Positions 25,100 to 34,680 of a DNA stretch of 64,000 bases are shown one piece after another. The translations under genes were made by a program, and so were the position numbers. Under the pieces are notes generated by a model. It had not been told where the DNA came from, made no database searches, and saw only the letters and a list, made by a program, of their open reading frames with translations. The first letter of the stretch is position 1. Each line of letters begins with the position of its first letter. Source of the stretch: Novosphingobium sp. (GTDB taxonomy: Bacteria; Pseudomonadota; Alphaproteobacteria; Sphingomonadales; Sphingomonadaceae); assembly GCF_030696665.1 (NCBI RefSeq), contig NZ_JAUYRV010000046.1, positions 434,001-498,000 on the forward strand, read 5' to 3'.

Positions 25100-26434
25100 C
25101 TACTCCACCGCAGCAATCGGCCCCGCCTCGTTCGCCACGATCTTCAGCACCTCGGTCCACGCAGCCACATTCTGCGCCAATTCCGCCGGATCGACCTTGT
25201 CCAAGGTGTCATCAGGCGTGTGGTGCAGATCGAAGTAGTGCGTGCCGTCCTGATCAAGGTCGACCACGGCAAGCTTTTGCTTGGCGATGACCGGAGCGAC
25301 ATCGGTGCCGCCGCTGGCCTTGCCCGCCCCGCGCACAATGCCCATCGGTGAAAGCGCCGTGGCAATGCGGTCCGTCAGGGCCTTGTTCGCGTCGGCCATG
25401 CTGAACGTCACACGCCACACTTTGCCAGCGCCGAAATCGCTTTCCATCGCCAACGCATAAGGTTCTGCGTGCTTATCGGCATAGGCCCTGCCGCCAAAAC
25501 CGCCCAGTTCCTCTGACCCTGCCCACAATACACGGATCGTGCGCAGGGGCTTGCCGCCTTCCTGCGCCTTCATTGCGGCGGCAGTGATGATCGCGCAGCC
25601 TGCCGCATCGTCAATCGCGCCAGTGCCCATATCCCAGCTATCCAGATGGCAGCCCAGCAGGATCGCGGGCAGCGACGGATCGCGCCCCGGCAGATCGGCA
25701 TAGACGTTGCCCGAAGGCAGCCCGTCAACGGTCTTGCCGGTCAGCGTCAGGTTCAGGCGGATCGGCTTGCCATTGCCGGCGATGCGCGCGATCAGATCGG
25801 CGTCCGGGTTTGACACCGCGCCCGCCGGGATGGCCTTCACGCCATCGGGGAACGTGGTGCCGCCGGTGTGCGGATTGCGGTGGCTGTCGGTGCCGATGGA
25901 GCGGATCACCGTGGCCAGCGCGCCTTTGCCCGCTGCGATGGCCGGTCCCTGCCTGCGCACAGCGCCATAAGGGCCATAGCCACTGCCATCCTGCGCACGC
26001 TTCATTGCGTGGTCGATGAAGGCGATCTTGCCCGTGAGCGAACCAGCGGGCGCGGCTTTCAGCGCATCGAGCGTGGGGAAATAGGCGACTTCACCTTCGA
26101 CGCCCTTGTCCGGCGTGGTGCCGCTGTAACCCAGCGCGGTGACGGCCAGCCTGAACGGGATTGGCGCGATCAGGCTCGCCTCGTCACGCCCGCGCACGTA
26201 GCCACGGATGGTGAAGGGCTCGACCGTAACGTTGCTGAAGCCCAGCGCTTTCAGCCGCGCATCGGCCCAGGTGCGGGCGCGCGCCTCAGCCTCGCTGCCC
26301 GGCATGCGCGGGCCGACTTCGCTGGTAAGCCCTGCAAGAATATCCCACGCAACATCGCCCTTTGGCTCCTGCGCATAAGCTGTTGTGGACAGGAGGGCGA
26401 CGGTGAGCGCGGTGGCGCGGGAAAGGTTTCTCAT
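25100..26434 (-). CDS. M28-family zinc metallopeptidase, exported
   Basis: 444 residues with a signal peptide (LSRATALTVALLSTTAYAQ), so periplasmic or secreted. A PA-like insert lies around residues 100-225. The di-zinc peptidase domain then shows LLGCHLDSWDMGTGAIDDAAG (His and Asp ligands), WAGSEELGGFGG (catalytic Glu and ligand Glu), AMESDFGAG and YFDLHHTPDDTLDK (His ligand). This matches M28 aminopeptidases or glutamate carboxypeptidase-like enzymes. Peptide specificity is unknown. It stands alone between a repeat element and the ettA promoter region. Confidence 0.88.
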   Translation of the reverse strand: MRNLSRATALTVALLSTTAYAQEPKGDVAWDILAGLTSEVGPRMPGSEAEARARTWADARLKALGFSNVTVEPFTIRGYVRGRDEASLIAPIPFRLAVTALGYSGTTPDKGVEGEVAYFPTLDALKAAPAGSLTGKIAFIDHAMKRAQDGSGYGPYGAVRRQGPAIAAGKGALATVIRSIGTDSHRNPHTGGTTFPDGVKAIPAGAVSNPDADLIARIAGNGKPIRLNLTLTGKTVDGLPSGNVYADLPGRDPSLPAILLGCHLDSWDMGTGAIDDAAGCAIITAAAMKAQEGGKPLRTIRVLWAGSEELGGFGGRAYADKHAEPYALAMESDFGAGKVWRVTFSMADANKALTDRIATALSPMGIVRGAGKASGGTDVAPVIAKQKLAVVDLDQDGTHYFDLHHTPDDTLDKVDPAELAQNVAAWTEVLKIVANEAGPIAAVE

Positions 26435-26570
26435 GCAACCTTGCTATCGTCCTGCTTCCCACCTGCCAAGCCCTGCCGACGCCCTTGTTTGTTACGCCCC
26501 GCTTGCCCGCGCGGTTCCTAGCCGGTAGAGGCGGCGCAACTCCTTTTCGCCATTCATCCAAGGACCAGAC

Positions 26571-28244
<1,674 letters not shown>

Positions 28245-28265
28245 TCTGATCCGCTTGGTCTTCCG

Positions 28266-28742
28266 CTAACCGCCCTTTCGGCGGAAGCGGAAGACCAGCG
28301 TGTCGCGCTTGCCTTTTTCCTCGACTACGACTGACGCAGTCATTGCGTCAGGGCCGGTGCGTTCATAGACGAGGCCGGAGAAATCGAAGCGGTCTGCCGA
28401 TCTTGCGGTCAGTGGAAAAGCCTCCACCTCGTCCTTTTCCTCCCAGCCGGTCAGGTCGGGATTGAAGTGCTTGAGCCGGTAGGCAAGCGATCCGCCCTGC
28501 TCCACGATGGTGATGATTTCGTAGAACATCACCATGCCATCGGCTCTCATCTGGCGGAAGTGGCCGACCATCTGGCCACCGGCGGGCGCGCTGTAGGATT
28601 CGAGCGCGGGCGCGCCGGCAATGCCCTCGCCCTCCCAAGAGCCTTGCAGCCACGCGAGGTCTGCCAATGTGGCCGCCGGTGCCGCCAGTGCTGTTGCCGG
28701 TGCCAGCAGCATCACGGCAAGGGCAAGGTTGAGGCTGTTCAT
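28266..28742 (-). CDS. Exported DUF6265-type protein
   Basis: 158 residues: a signal peptide (LNLALAVMLLAPATALAAPA) then a compact domain beginning LADLAWLQGSWEGEG, followed by GGQMVGHFRQMRADGMVMFYEI. This pattern is that of DUF6265, a lipocalin-like beta-rich domain of unknown function. Start at 28742 has GAGGAGAATGCC directly upstream. The next gene upstream (PNPOx-like) ends ten bases away, so the two are probably one transcript. Expected in the periplasm; ligand unknown. Confidence 0.8.
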   Translation of the reverse strand: MNSLNLALAVMLLAPATALAAPAATLADLAWLQGSWEGEGIAGAPALESYSAPAGGQMVGHFRQMRADGMVMFYEIITIVEQGGSLAYRLKHFNPDLTGWEEKDEVEAFPLTARSADRFDFSGLVYERTGPDAMTASVVVEEKGKRDTLVFRFRRKGG

Positions 28743-28752
28743 GGCATTCTCC

Positions 28753-29343
28753 TCATGGTGCCACCCATTCTGCGCGCCACGGCAGATCCGCGCCAGCGCG
28801 GGCAAATCTTGCGCGTTCTCCGCCAAGGTGTGTCAGCCGCAGCCAATCGAGACTGCGCACTTCGACCAGCAGCACGGCGAAGTTGCTGTGCCCCGGCAGG
28901 GTCTCTTCGGGCAGAGGCGCGCGGTACAAGAGGTCTTCGGGCAGCGCCGATCCCGGCTCGTCCAGCAGAGCGCCCGGTCCCGCCTCGGCCAAGTAGCAGC
29001 GGCGGCTGGAAGGGGCAGATCGCTCCCACGCGGCGTCCGAAAGAAGGCTGCCGTGCTCGATCCACCCCGCGCCGCGCATGCGCAACTGCACGCGCGCGGC
29101 CGGATCATAAGCCAGCAATGAAACCGGAGCGCCATCACCGATCAGTGCACACTTGGGGCTGCGCAGGTCTGTGTGAAAGCGCAAACGTGCAAGGTCTGCG
29201 GTCGCCTCTCGCAGCACCATGATCCGCAGGTCACCATCGGCGGTGCCCACCACCGGCGTGTGCATCGCGTGCCGACGGTCTTGCGCTGCTGCAACAAGCC
29301 GCCCCGCCGCATCGGCCAGCACCCCATCCAGCGTCAGCTCCAT
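28753..29343 (-). CDS. Pyridoxamine 5'-phosphate oxidase-like FMN-binding protein
   Basis: 196-residue split-barrel flavoprotein. HTPVVGTADGDLRIMVLREATADLARLRFHTDLRSPKC is the FMN-binding half of the PNPOx-like (Alr4036-type) domain, and FAVLLVEVRSLDWLRL near the end is typical of this group. The C-terminal WVAP resembles the W-X-P end of PNPOx-type proteins. It may be a heme- or flavin-linked oxidoreductase; it is too divergent to call PdxH. Cytoplasmic. Co-directional with the DUF6265 gene. Confidence 0.8.
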   Translation of the reverse strand: MELTLDGVLADAAGRLVAAAQDRRHAMHTPVVGTADGDLRIMVLREATADLARLRFHTDLRSPKCALIGDGAPVSLLAYDPAARVQLRMRGAGWIEHGSLLSDAAWERSAPSSRRCYLAEAGPGALLDEPGSALPEDLLYRAPLPEETLPGHSNFAVLLVEVRSLDWLRLTHLGGERARFARAGADLPWRAEWVAP

Positions 29344-29476
29344 TCATGTTTCTCCACACAAACCTGAACGAGAGGCCGTCAAGCCGGTTCATATATCGGA
29401 CAGCGCGAATCAGGTATTACGAAATGGTAACGGCCCTGAAGTGTCACGGCCAACAATCGGGAAAGGGTCGGCCACG

Positions 29477-30499
29477 ATGTCCGGCAAGTCAATCTTCAGC
29501 AAGAGCGCCATCGCAGTGCTGGTCGTGGCAATGGCAACCACCGCCATTCCCTTAGAAGTCATGGCGCAGGAGCGGCAGCAGCGCGGCGAACGCAGCGGCG
29601 CGCGTGACGGTGACGGTGGCAATGGTGGCGGTGGCCGGATGTGGGGCCGGAGCGGCGACGCAGGCAACCGTCAGGCAACGCAGGCCCGCCCACAGCGCGT
29701 CCAGCAGCAGCCTCAAACAGCCGCGGCACCCGTACAGCGTGCTGCGCCGCGTGTAGAGCGCCCGGCTGCGGGCAGCTGGCGCGGCACCGGCAATGTCGAA
29801 AACGGCGCACGCTGGAGCCGCGAAGACCGTGGCCAGGCAGACCGTGCAACACCGCAGCGCACCACCCCGGCCCCTTCGCAGATCCGCACGCCGGACCGGC
29901 CAACCACCGCGCAGACCACACCGCAGCGCGGCTGGGACGGCACCCGCTGGAATGGCACGTCGCCCGGCCGCAACAATGGCAGCAACAACGGCAATTGGCG
30001 TGACAATGATCGCCGCGACGATAACCGCAACGCGAATGGCAGTTGGAATGGCCGGAACCAAGGCTATGCCGACCGGGACCGCAACCGCGATTACCGCGAC
30101 CGGGATCGCAACGACGGGCGCGGCAATTCGTGGAACAGCAACAACGGTCGGCGCGATGGTTGGAACAATAACAACCGGGGCGATAATCGCCGCTGGAGCA
30201 ACGACTGGCGTCGCGACAACCGCTACAACTGGAGCCAGTATCGCACCCTCAACCGTGGCTTCTATCGCCTGCCAACGTATTATGCGCCCTATCGCGGTTA
30301 TGGGTACAACCGCCTGTCGATCGGGATTTTCCTGAACTCAGGCTTCTATGGCAACAACTACTGGATCAATGATCCTTGGTCGTACCGCCTGCCACCGGCT
30401 TACGGCTCGTACCGCTGGGTCCGTTACTGGAACGATGTGATTCTGGTCGATACCTATTCAGGCGAAGTTGTTGACGTGATCCACAACTTCTTCTGGTAA
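29477..30499 (+). CDS. RcnB family exported protein, Asn/Arg/Asp-rich
   Basis: 340 residues. Signal peptide (SAIAVLVVAMATTAIPLEVMAQ), then about 230 residues of low complexity: Gln/Pro/Ala-rich followed by strongly Asn/Arg/Asp/Gly-rich (RDRNRDYRDRDRNDGRGNSW). The C-terminal 90 residues carry the RcnB domain with WVRYWNDVILVDTYSGEV and a final HNFFW. E. coli RcnB is a periplasmic protein tied to nickel/cobalt efflux; here the long disordered region and no neighbouring efflux gene leave the role open. The start ATG 29477 follows a GAAAGGG element. Confidence 0.82.
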   Translation: MSGKSIFSKSAIAVLVVAMATTAIPLEVMAQERQQRGERSGARDGDGGNGGGGRMWGRSGDAGNRQATQARPQRVQQQPQTAAAPVQRAAPRVERPAAGSWRGTGNVENGARWSREDRGQADRATPQRTTPAPSQIRTPDRPTTAQTTPQRGWDGTRWNGTSPGRNNGSNNGNWRDNDRRDDNRNANGSWNGRNQGYADRDRNRDYRDRDRNDGRGNSWNSNNGRRDGWNNNNRGDNRRWSNDWRRDNRYNWSQYRTLNRGFYRLPTYYAPYRGYGYNRLSIGIFLNSGFYGNNYWINDPWSYRLPPAYGSYRWVRYWNDVILVDTYSGEVVDVIHNFFW

Positions 30500-30539
30500 G
30501 ATAGCTTTGATGGCTGGCAACCGTCAGCCATCAATCAGG

Positions 30540-30577
30540 CGGCCCCACTGACAAAAGACAGTGGGGCCGTTGTTTTG
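30540..30577. terminator. Bidirectional intrinsic terminator
   Basis: Stem CGGCCCCACTG (30540-30550) with CAGTGGGGCCG (30559-30569), perfect 11 bp, loop ACAAAAGA, followed by TTGTTTT. It lies between the convergent rcnB-like gene (stop 30499) and the MarR gene (stop 30583), best placed for the plus-strand gene. Confidence 0.88.
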
Positions 30578-30582
30578 TAGGA

Positions 30583-30981
30583 TCAACCGAGAGCAGCGCC
30601 CGATAGCGCGCGCAGCACATTGCGCATCATTTCGTGCCCGTCCTCGGTAAGCCGGACGTATCGACGGCGCGCGTCGGCATTATCGGCAATGCGATAGATC
30701 AGGCCTTCCTGTTCCAGCCGGGCAATCCAGCGCAGTATGGTGGTCGACGGTACGCCCGCATCAAGGCACACCGAAGAGACCTGCACTTCGGTACGGCGAC
30801 GATCCGCGATGTACAGATCGAGAAGGATATCCCAGCCGGGTTCGCCAAATAAACCCCGCCGGGCGCTGGCTGCATCCCGCTTTCTACGAAGGCCGTAAAT
30901 CGCTACGGCGAGTTTCAGACTTTCCAGTTCCGGATCAGCGAAGGCGTCCAAACAAAACTCCTCCGGCCAACCAACGCTCAT
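30583..30981 (-). CDS. MarR-type winged-helix transcriptional regulator
   Basis: 132 residues. GLFGEPGWDILLDLYIA, VSSVCLDAGVPSTTILRWIARLEQEGLIYR (helix-turn-helix) and DARRRYVRLTEDGHEMM (wing and recognition features) match MarR proteins used as small-molecule- or redox-sensing repressors. It is divergent from the prolyl-4-hydroxylase-like gene across 219 bp, in which an 18-bp palindrome lies. Local regulation of itself or of that gene is plausible but unproven. No effector-binding residues can be assigned. Confidence 0.87.
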   Translation of the reverse strand: MSVGWPEEFCLDAFADPELESLKLAVAIYGLRRKRDAASARRGLFGEPGWDILLDLYIADRRRTEVQVSSVCLDAGVPSTTILRWIARLEQEGLIYRIADNADARRRYVRLTEDGHEMMRNVLRALSGAALG

Positions 30982-31083
30982 GACGGCAAAAGGCCGCTTT
31001 TAGACCCGACAGCAGGTACACGCCCCTAAGCACTGCATCGAAACTTATGATCGTTCAGCGACCGCTAAAAACAACCCTTGTTG

Positions 31084-31101
31084 CTTTTGGTTAACCCAAA
31101 G
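31084..31101. promoter_or_regulatory. Near-perfect 18-bp palindrome in a divergent intergenic region
   Basis: CTTTTGGTTAACCCAAAG: symmetric except at one position pair (CTTTnGGTTAACCnAAAG). It lies about 100 bp from each flanking start (MarR gene start 30981, oxygenase start 31201). The size and symmetry fit a MarR-dimer operator, but a chance palindrome cannot be excluded. Confidence 0.45.
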
Positions 31102-31200
31102 TTGCGGGAAATGCTTGATGAAATCTGTATTAAGCGTCCACTTCGGACTAAATGACGGGGCTTGCACCATACAACGCATTGAAGCAGGACGGTTCCTGAG

Positions 31201-31878
31201 ATGTCGATTTTTGCAAAGACCACGCGCTTGTCGACTGAGACACTTGCCCTCAAGCGTGTAGGTGAGGTTGTCCGCAAACGGCTGACGCAAGACCCCGGCG
31301 TCTACCGGCTGCCGGTCGATGAACTCGAAATATTTGGCGTCGCCCAATTTTTTTCCGAAGCCGAATGTAACAGGCTTATGACCATCGTCGAGTCGGTCGC
31401 GCGCCCCTCTCCAACCTACATGGGGACTGACGCTACCGGGCGGACCAGCTACTCTGGTGACGTCGATCCTAACGACCCGTTCGTCATCATGCTGCAGCGG
31501 CGGATTGATGATCTGATGGGCATTGATCCTGCATATGGTGAGACAATTCAGGGGCAGCGCTACCACCCGGGTCAGGAGTTTCGCGGGCACTACGATCACT
31601 TCCTGCCTTCACAACATTTCTGGGACGCGGAACAAAGGCGTGGCGGTCAGCGTAGCTGGACTGCAATGGCGTATCTCAATGCCGTTGAAGAAGGCGGGAC
31701 GACCGACTTCACCCGCCTTGACCTGTCCATCCCGCCCCAGCCGGGCGCCCTGCTGATCTGGAACAACATGAAGCCTGATGGCACGCCCAATCCCAATGCC
31801 ATGCACGCCGGAATGCCGGTGGTGCGCGGCGTGAAATATGTCCTGACCAAGTGGTATCGGGCGCGCCCGTGGTGCTGA
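31201..31878 (+). CDS. 2OG-Fe(II) oxygenase, prolyl 4-hydroxylase-like
   Basis: 225-residue non-heme iron dioxygenase. Iron ligands are seen in RGHYDHFLPSQ (His-X-Asp) and AMHAGMPVVRG (distal His), and the 2-oxoglutarate-binding Lys in KYVLTKWYRARPW. RYHPGQEF and TAMAYLNAVEEGGTTDF match P4Hc domains. Likely cytoplasmic, hydroxylating a protein or peptide proline; target unknown. Its TGA stop overlaps the next ATG (TGATG), so it is coupled to the DUF885 gene. Confidence 0.9.
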   Translation: MSIFAKTTRLSTETLALKRVGEVVRKRLTQDPGVYRLPVDELEIFGVAQFFSEAECNRLMTIVESVARPSPTYMGTDATGRTSYSGDVDPNDPFVIMLQRRIDDLMGIDPAYGETIQGQRYHPGQEFRGHYDHFLPSQHFWDAEQRRGGQRSWTAMAYLNAVEEGGTTDFTRLDLSIPPQPGALLIWNNMKPDGTPNPNAMHAGMPVVRGVKYVLTKWYRARPWC

Positions 31879-33761
31879 TGCGTCGGCTGGCTTTGGGCGG
31901 CGCTGCGCTCTGCCTGCTTGCTGCGACGGCAGCACCCTCGTCACCCGGGGTCGCCCCGCATGGCGCATCAAAGCCCGGAACGATTGAGCCGAAAGCAAGG
32001 ATCGACGGACAGCCAGGCGGCCAGCCGGCACAGCGCGCAGCGCCGCCCATTTCCGCAAATACGTCGCTCGACCGTTTGTTTGCAGCAGACCTGCACCAAA
32101 GCCTTGCGCTTGATCCGCTGGGCGCGTTGCAACAGGGCAAGCGCGTGCCAACGAGCCAGTTCCTGCTACTATTCACGCCGCGCCTTGCACGCGAACGGCG
32201 CGATGCCAACAACCGCCTGCTAGGCGATCTGGGCGACATTGATCCCGCCGCGCTCGACGAAGGCCACCGCATCTCACGCGCGGTCATGCTTGATGCAAAA
32301 CAGGCAGAGCAGGCGCTGCTTACGCCAGACTCACTTGCACTGACCGAGGTGCAGCCGTTCAACCACTTCGGCGGCTTCCATGTGTCGTACCCCGAACTTT
32401 CATCACCCGGCAGCGGGCTGGTGCTGGAGAACGCGGGCGATTACGAACTGTTGATTGCCCGACACCGCGCTCTTCCTAAAGTGTTCGATCAGGCCATCGC
32501 TCGTTTCCGCGAAGGCATGGCCAGCGGCGTCACTGCACCGCGCCTGACCGTGGATAACATGATCACGCAGATCGACGGGTTGCTGGCTCAGCCGGTCGAC
32601 CGGTCGCCGTTCATGTCCGCTGCGCGCAGCTTTCCCACAGACATGCCGCAGGTCCAGCGCAGCAAGTTGCGCCACGACCTTCATCAGGTGACCGCAAATG
32701 TGGTCTATCCGGGTTATCGCGACCTGCGGCGCTTTCTGGCCGAGGAATACCGGCCCGCCGCCCGTAGCAGCGTCGGCCTGTCTGCCATCCCCGGTGGACC
32801 TGCGCTTTATCGCCGTCTGGTGCGGATCAACACCACGCTCGACCTTGATCCGGCGGCCGTCCACGACCTTGGCCTTGGCGAAGTGGCCCGGATTCAGAGC
32901 GAGATGGAGCAGGTGAAGGGCGAGTTGGGCTTTAACGGCCCACTGCGCGATTTCTTCGATCATATCCGCACCGATCCGAAATATCACCCGCGCACCGAAA
33001 ACGAGCTGGCCGAAGGTTTCCGCGCGGTCGGCCGCAAGGTCGATACACTCGCACCGCGCTATTTCCTTCACCTGCCGCGCACGCCACTGCAGATCCAGTC
33101 ATACCCGCCCTATCGCGCAAAATTCGAGGCGGGCGGCAGCTATGCGCAAGGATCGCCCGATGGCAGGCTGCCGGGCACATTCTTCTTCAATTCCTATGAC
33201 CTGAAGAGCCGTTTTCTGACCGGCATTGCCACGCTTTATCTGCACGAAGGCGCGCCGGGGCATCACTTCCAGATCAGCCTTGCGCAAGAGAATACCGCCC
33301 TCCCCGATTTCCAGCGGTTCGGCGGCAACACCGCTTACATCGAAGGCTGGGCGCTCTATGCCGAAACGCTGGGGTACGAGATGGGGTTCTACAAAGACCC
33401 GATGCAGCATTGGGGCACGCTGGACGACGAGATGCTGCGCGCCATGCGGCTGGTCGTAGACACCGGCCTTCACACCAAGGGCTGGAGCCGCGAACAGGCG
33501 GTGGACTACATGCTCGGCAATTCAGGCATGGGCCGCAGCGATGCCGAAGCCGAAGTGGACCGCTACATCGCCATTCCGGGGCAAGCGCTGTCCTACAAGA
33601 TCGGCGCGCTGACGATCCAGCGGCTGCGCAAGGAAGCCGAAACCGCGCTGGGCGATCGTTTCGACATCCGCCAGTTCCACGATCAGGTTCTGGGCAGCGG
33701 GGCCTTGCCGATGCAGGTGCTTGAGGCCAAGGTGCGCGCATGGATCGCCGCCAGCCGCTGA
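31878..33761 (+). CDS. DUF885 family exported metallohydrolase
   Basis: 627 residues with a signal-like N-terminus (LALGGAALCLLAATAAPSS). The family zinc motif LHEGAPGHHFQISLA and NTAYIEGWALYAETLG are present, as well as the C-terminal ALSYKIGALTIQRLR. DUF885 proteins are M32-like helical putative carboxypeptidases or hydrolases. It starts at the base-sharing TGATG overlap with the oxygenase gene; the longer ORF from 31851 is not needed. The coupling suggests the two act on a shared pathway, perhaps Pro-containing peptides; this is inference. Confidence 0.85.
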   Translation: MRRLALGGAALCLLAATAAPSSPGVAPHGASKPGTIEPKARIDGQPGGQPAQRAAPPISANTSLDRLFAADLHQSLALDPLGALQQGKRVPTSQFLLLFTPRLARERRDANNRLLGDLGDIDPAALDEGHRISRAVMLDAKQAEQALLTPDSLALTEVQPFNHFGGFHVSYPELSSPGSGLVLENAGDYELLIARHRALPKVFDQAIARFREGMASGVTAPRLTVDNMITQIDGLLAQPVDRSPFMSAARSFPTDMPQVQRSKLRHDLHQVTANVVYPGYRDLRRFLAEEYRPAARSSVGLSAIPGGPALYRRLVRINTTLDLDPAAVHDLGLGEVARIQSEMEQVKGELGFNGPLRDFFDHIRTDPKYHPRTENELAEGFRAVGRKVDTLAPRYFLHLPRTPLQIQSYPPYRAKFEAGGSYAQGSPDGRLPGTFFFNSYDLKSRFLTGIATLYLHEGAPGHHFQISLAQENTALPDFQRFGGNTAYIEGWALYAETLGYEMGFYKDPMQHWGTLDDEMLRAMRLVVDTGLHTKGWSREQAVDYMLGNSGMGRSDAEAEVDRYIAIPGQALSYKIGALTIQRLRKEAETALGDRFDIRQFHDQVLGSGALPMQVLEAKVRAWIAASR

Positions 33762-33847
33762 TACCAGCCGCCGGTGGCTTGCAACTGTAACGCGGCGCTG
33801 CTTTACAGGAAGCGTCGGGGGCTAAGGCCGGAGCAGGGGGAATTGCG

Positions 33848-34255
33848 ATGCTTGGATACTTCGTGGCAGCACTGCCACATTTTCTGGCGTATTTCGGAAC
33901 GGTCATCGCCTTGGCGGTGGTGTTCCTGTTCCTCTATTCGCGCTTCACGCCCCATCCGGAATTCGTGCTCATCCGTGAAGGAAATGCGGCAGCCGCCACG
34001 CAACTGGTCGGCACGTTCATCGGGTTTGCCATTCCGGTCGCGGTCGTCACCGCCAATTCGGTCAGCCTGGCTGACGTGATGATGTGGGGCGCGGTGGCCG
34101 CGGTGGTGCAACTGCTGGTTTTCGTCGTGATTGCCCGCCTGCTCTTCCGGGAAGTCGCTGCAAAGCTTGGCGAAGGATGCATCGCCTCGGGAATCTTCGT
34201 CGGCGGGATCGGGCTTGGCACGGGCGTGCTGCAAGCCGCCTGCATGGTGCCCTGA
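33848..34255 (+). CDS. DUF350 family membrane protein (YjfL-like)
   Basis: 135 residues with four predicted membrane segments: AYFGTVIALAVVFLFLYS, ATQLVGTFIGFAIPVAVVTA, VMMWGAVAAVVQLLVFVVIA and IASGIFVGGIGLGTGVLQAA. This is the DUF350/YjfL fold. It opens a four-gene plus-strand operon with a lipoprotein, an ATP-grasp enzyme and a K+-channel-like protein. Function of DUF350 is not established. Glycine spacing in the last helix is typical of the family. Confidence 0.85.
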   Translation: MLGYFVAALPHFLAYFGTVIALAVVFLFLYSRFTPHPEFVLIREGNAAAATQLVGTFIGFAIPVAVVTANSVSLADVMMWGAVAAVVQLLVFVVIARLLFREVAAKLGEGCIASGIFVGGIGLGTGVLQAACMVP

Positions 34256-34278
34256 GCGCCGTTGCGGAAGGATTGGCG

Positions 34279-34677
34279 ATGAAAAAGCAACTCGTGCTGA
34301 CCACCGCAATGGCGGCAACGCTGGCTGGATGTTCTGGCGGCAACGACTGGGACGATGGCGTGGTGGCAGACCGCGATACCGCTGTCTGCGTCGATCAGGA
34401 AGGCCGCCGCATTCCCGATGAGAACTGCCGCAATGGCCGCGCCACCGGGCGCGCTGGCAGTTCGTTCTTCTGGTACTACGTCGGGCGCGGCAACCGCGTG
34501 CCTTACTATGGCGATCCAGTGCGCGATCCCAGTTATGGGTACAAGGGCAGCTACTTCCCGGCCAAGGGCGCGACGTATGCGCAAGCGCCTGCAGGTGCAA
34601 ACATGACGCGCAGCACGCCGGTTTCGCGCGGTGGCTTCGGGTCCAGCGGCAAGTCGTTCGGCGGCAGTTGGTCCTGA
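34279..34677 (+). CDS. Small lipoprotein (YgiB/DUF1190-like), Gly/Ser-rich C-terminus
   Basis: 132 residues. MKKQLVLTTAMAATLAGCSGG is a lipoprotein signal with lipobox TLAGC. Mature part has two cysteines within DTAVCVDQEGRRIPDENCRNG, a Tyr-rich block (FFWYYVGRGNRVPYYGD) and a Ser/Gly-rich tail (RGGFGSSGKSFGGSWS). This resembles YgiB-type proteins, which are encoded beside YgiC-like synthetases in other bacteria. It precedes the ATP-grasp gene by three bases. Role unknown. Confidence 0.75.
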   Translation: MKKQLVLTTAMAATLAGCSGGNDWDDGVVADRDTAVCVDQEGRRIPDENCRNGRATGRAGSSFFWYYVGRGNRVPYYGDPVRDPSYGYKGSYFPAKGATYAQAPAGANMTRSTPVSRGGFGSSGKSFGGSWS

Positions 34678-34680
34678 TCG

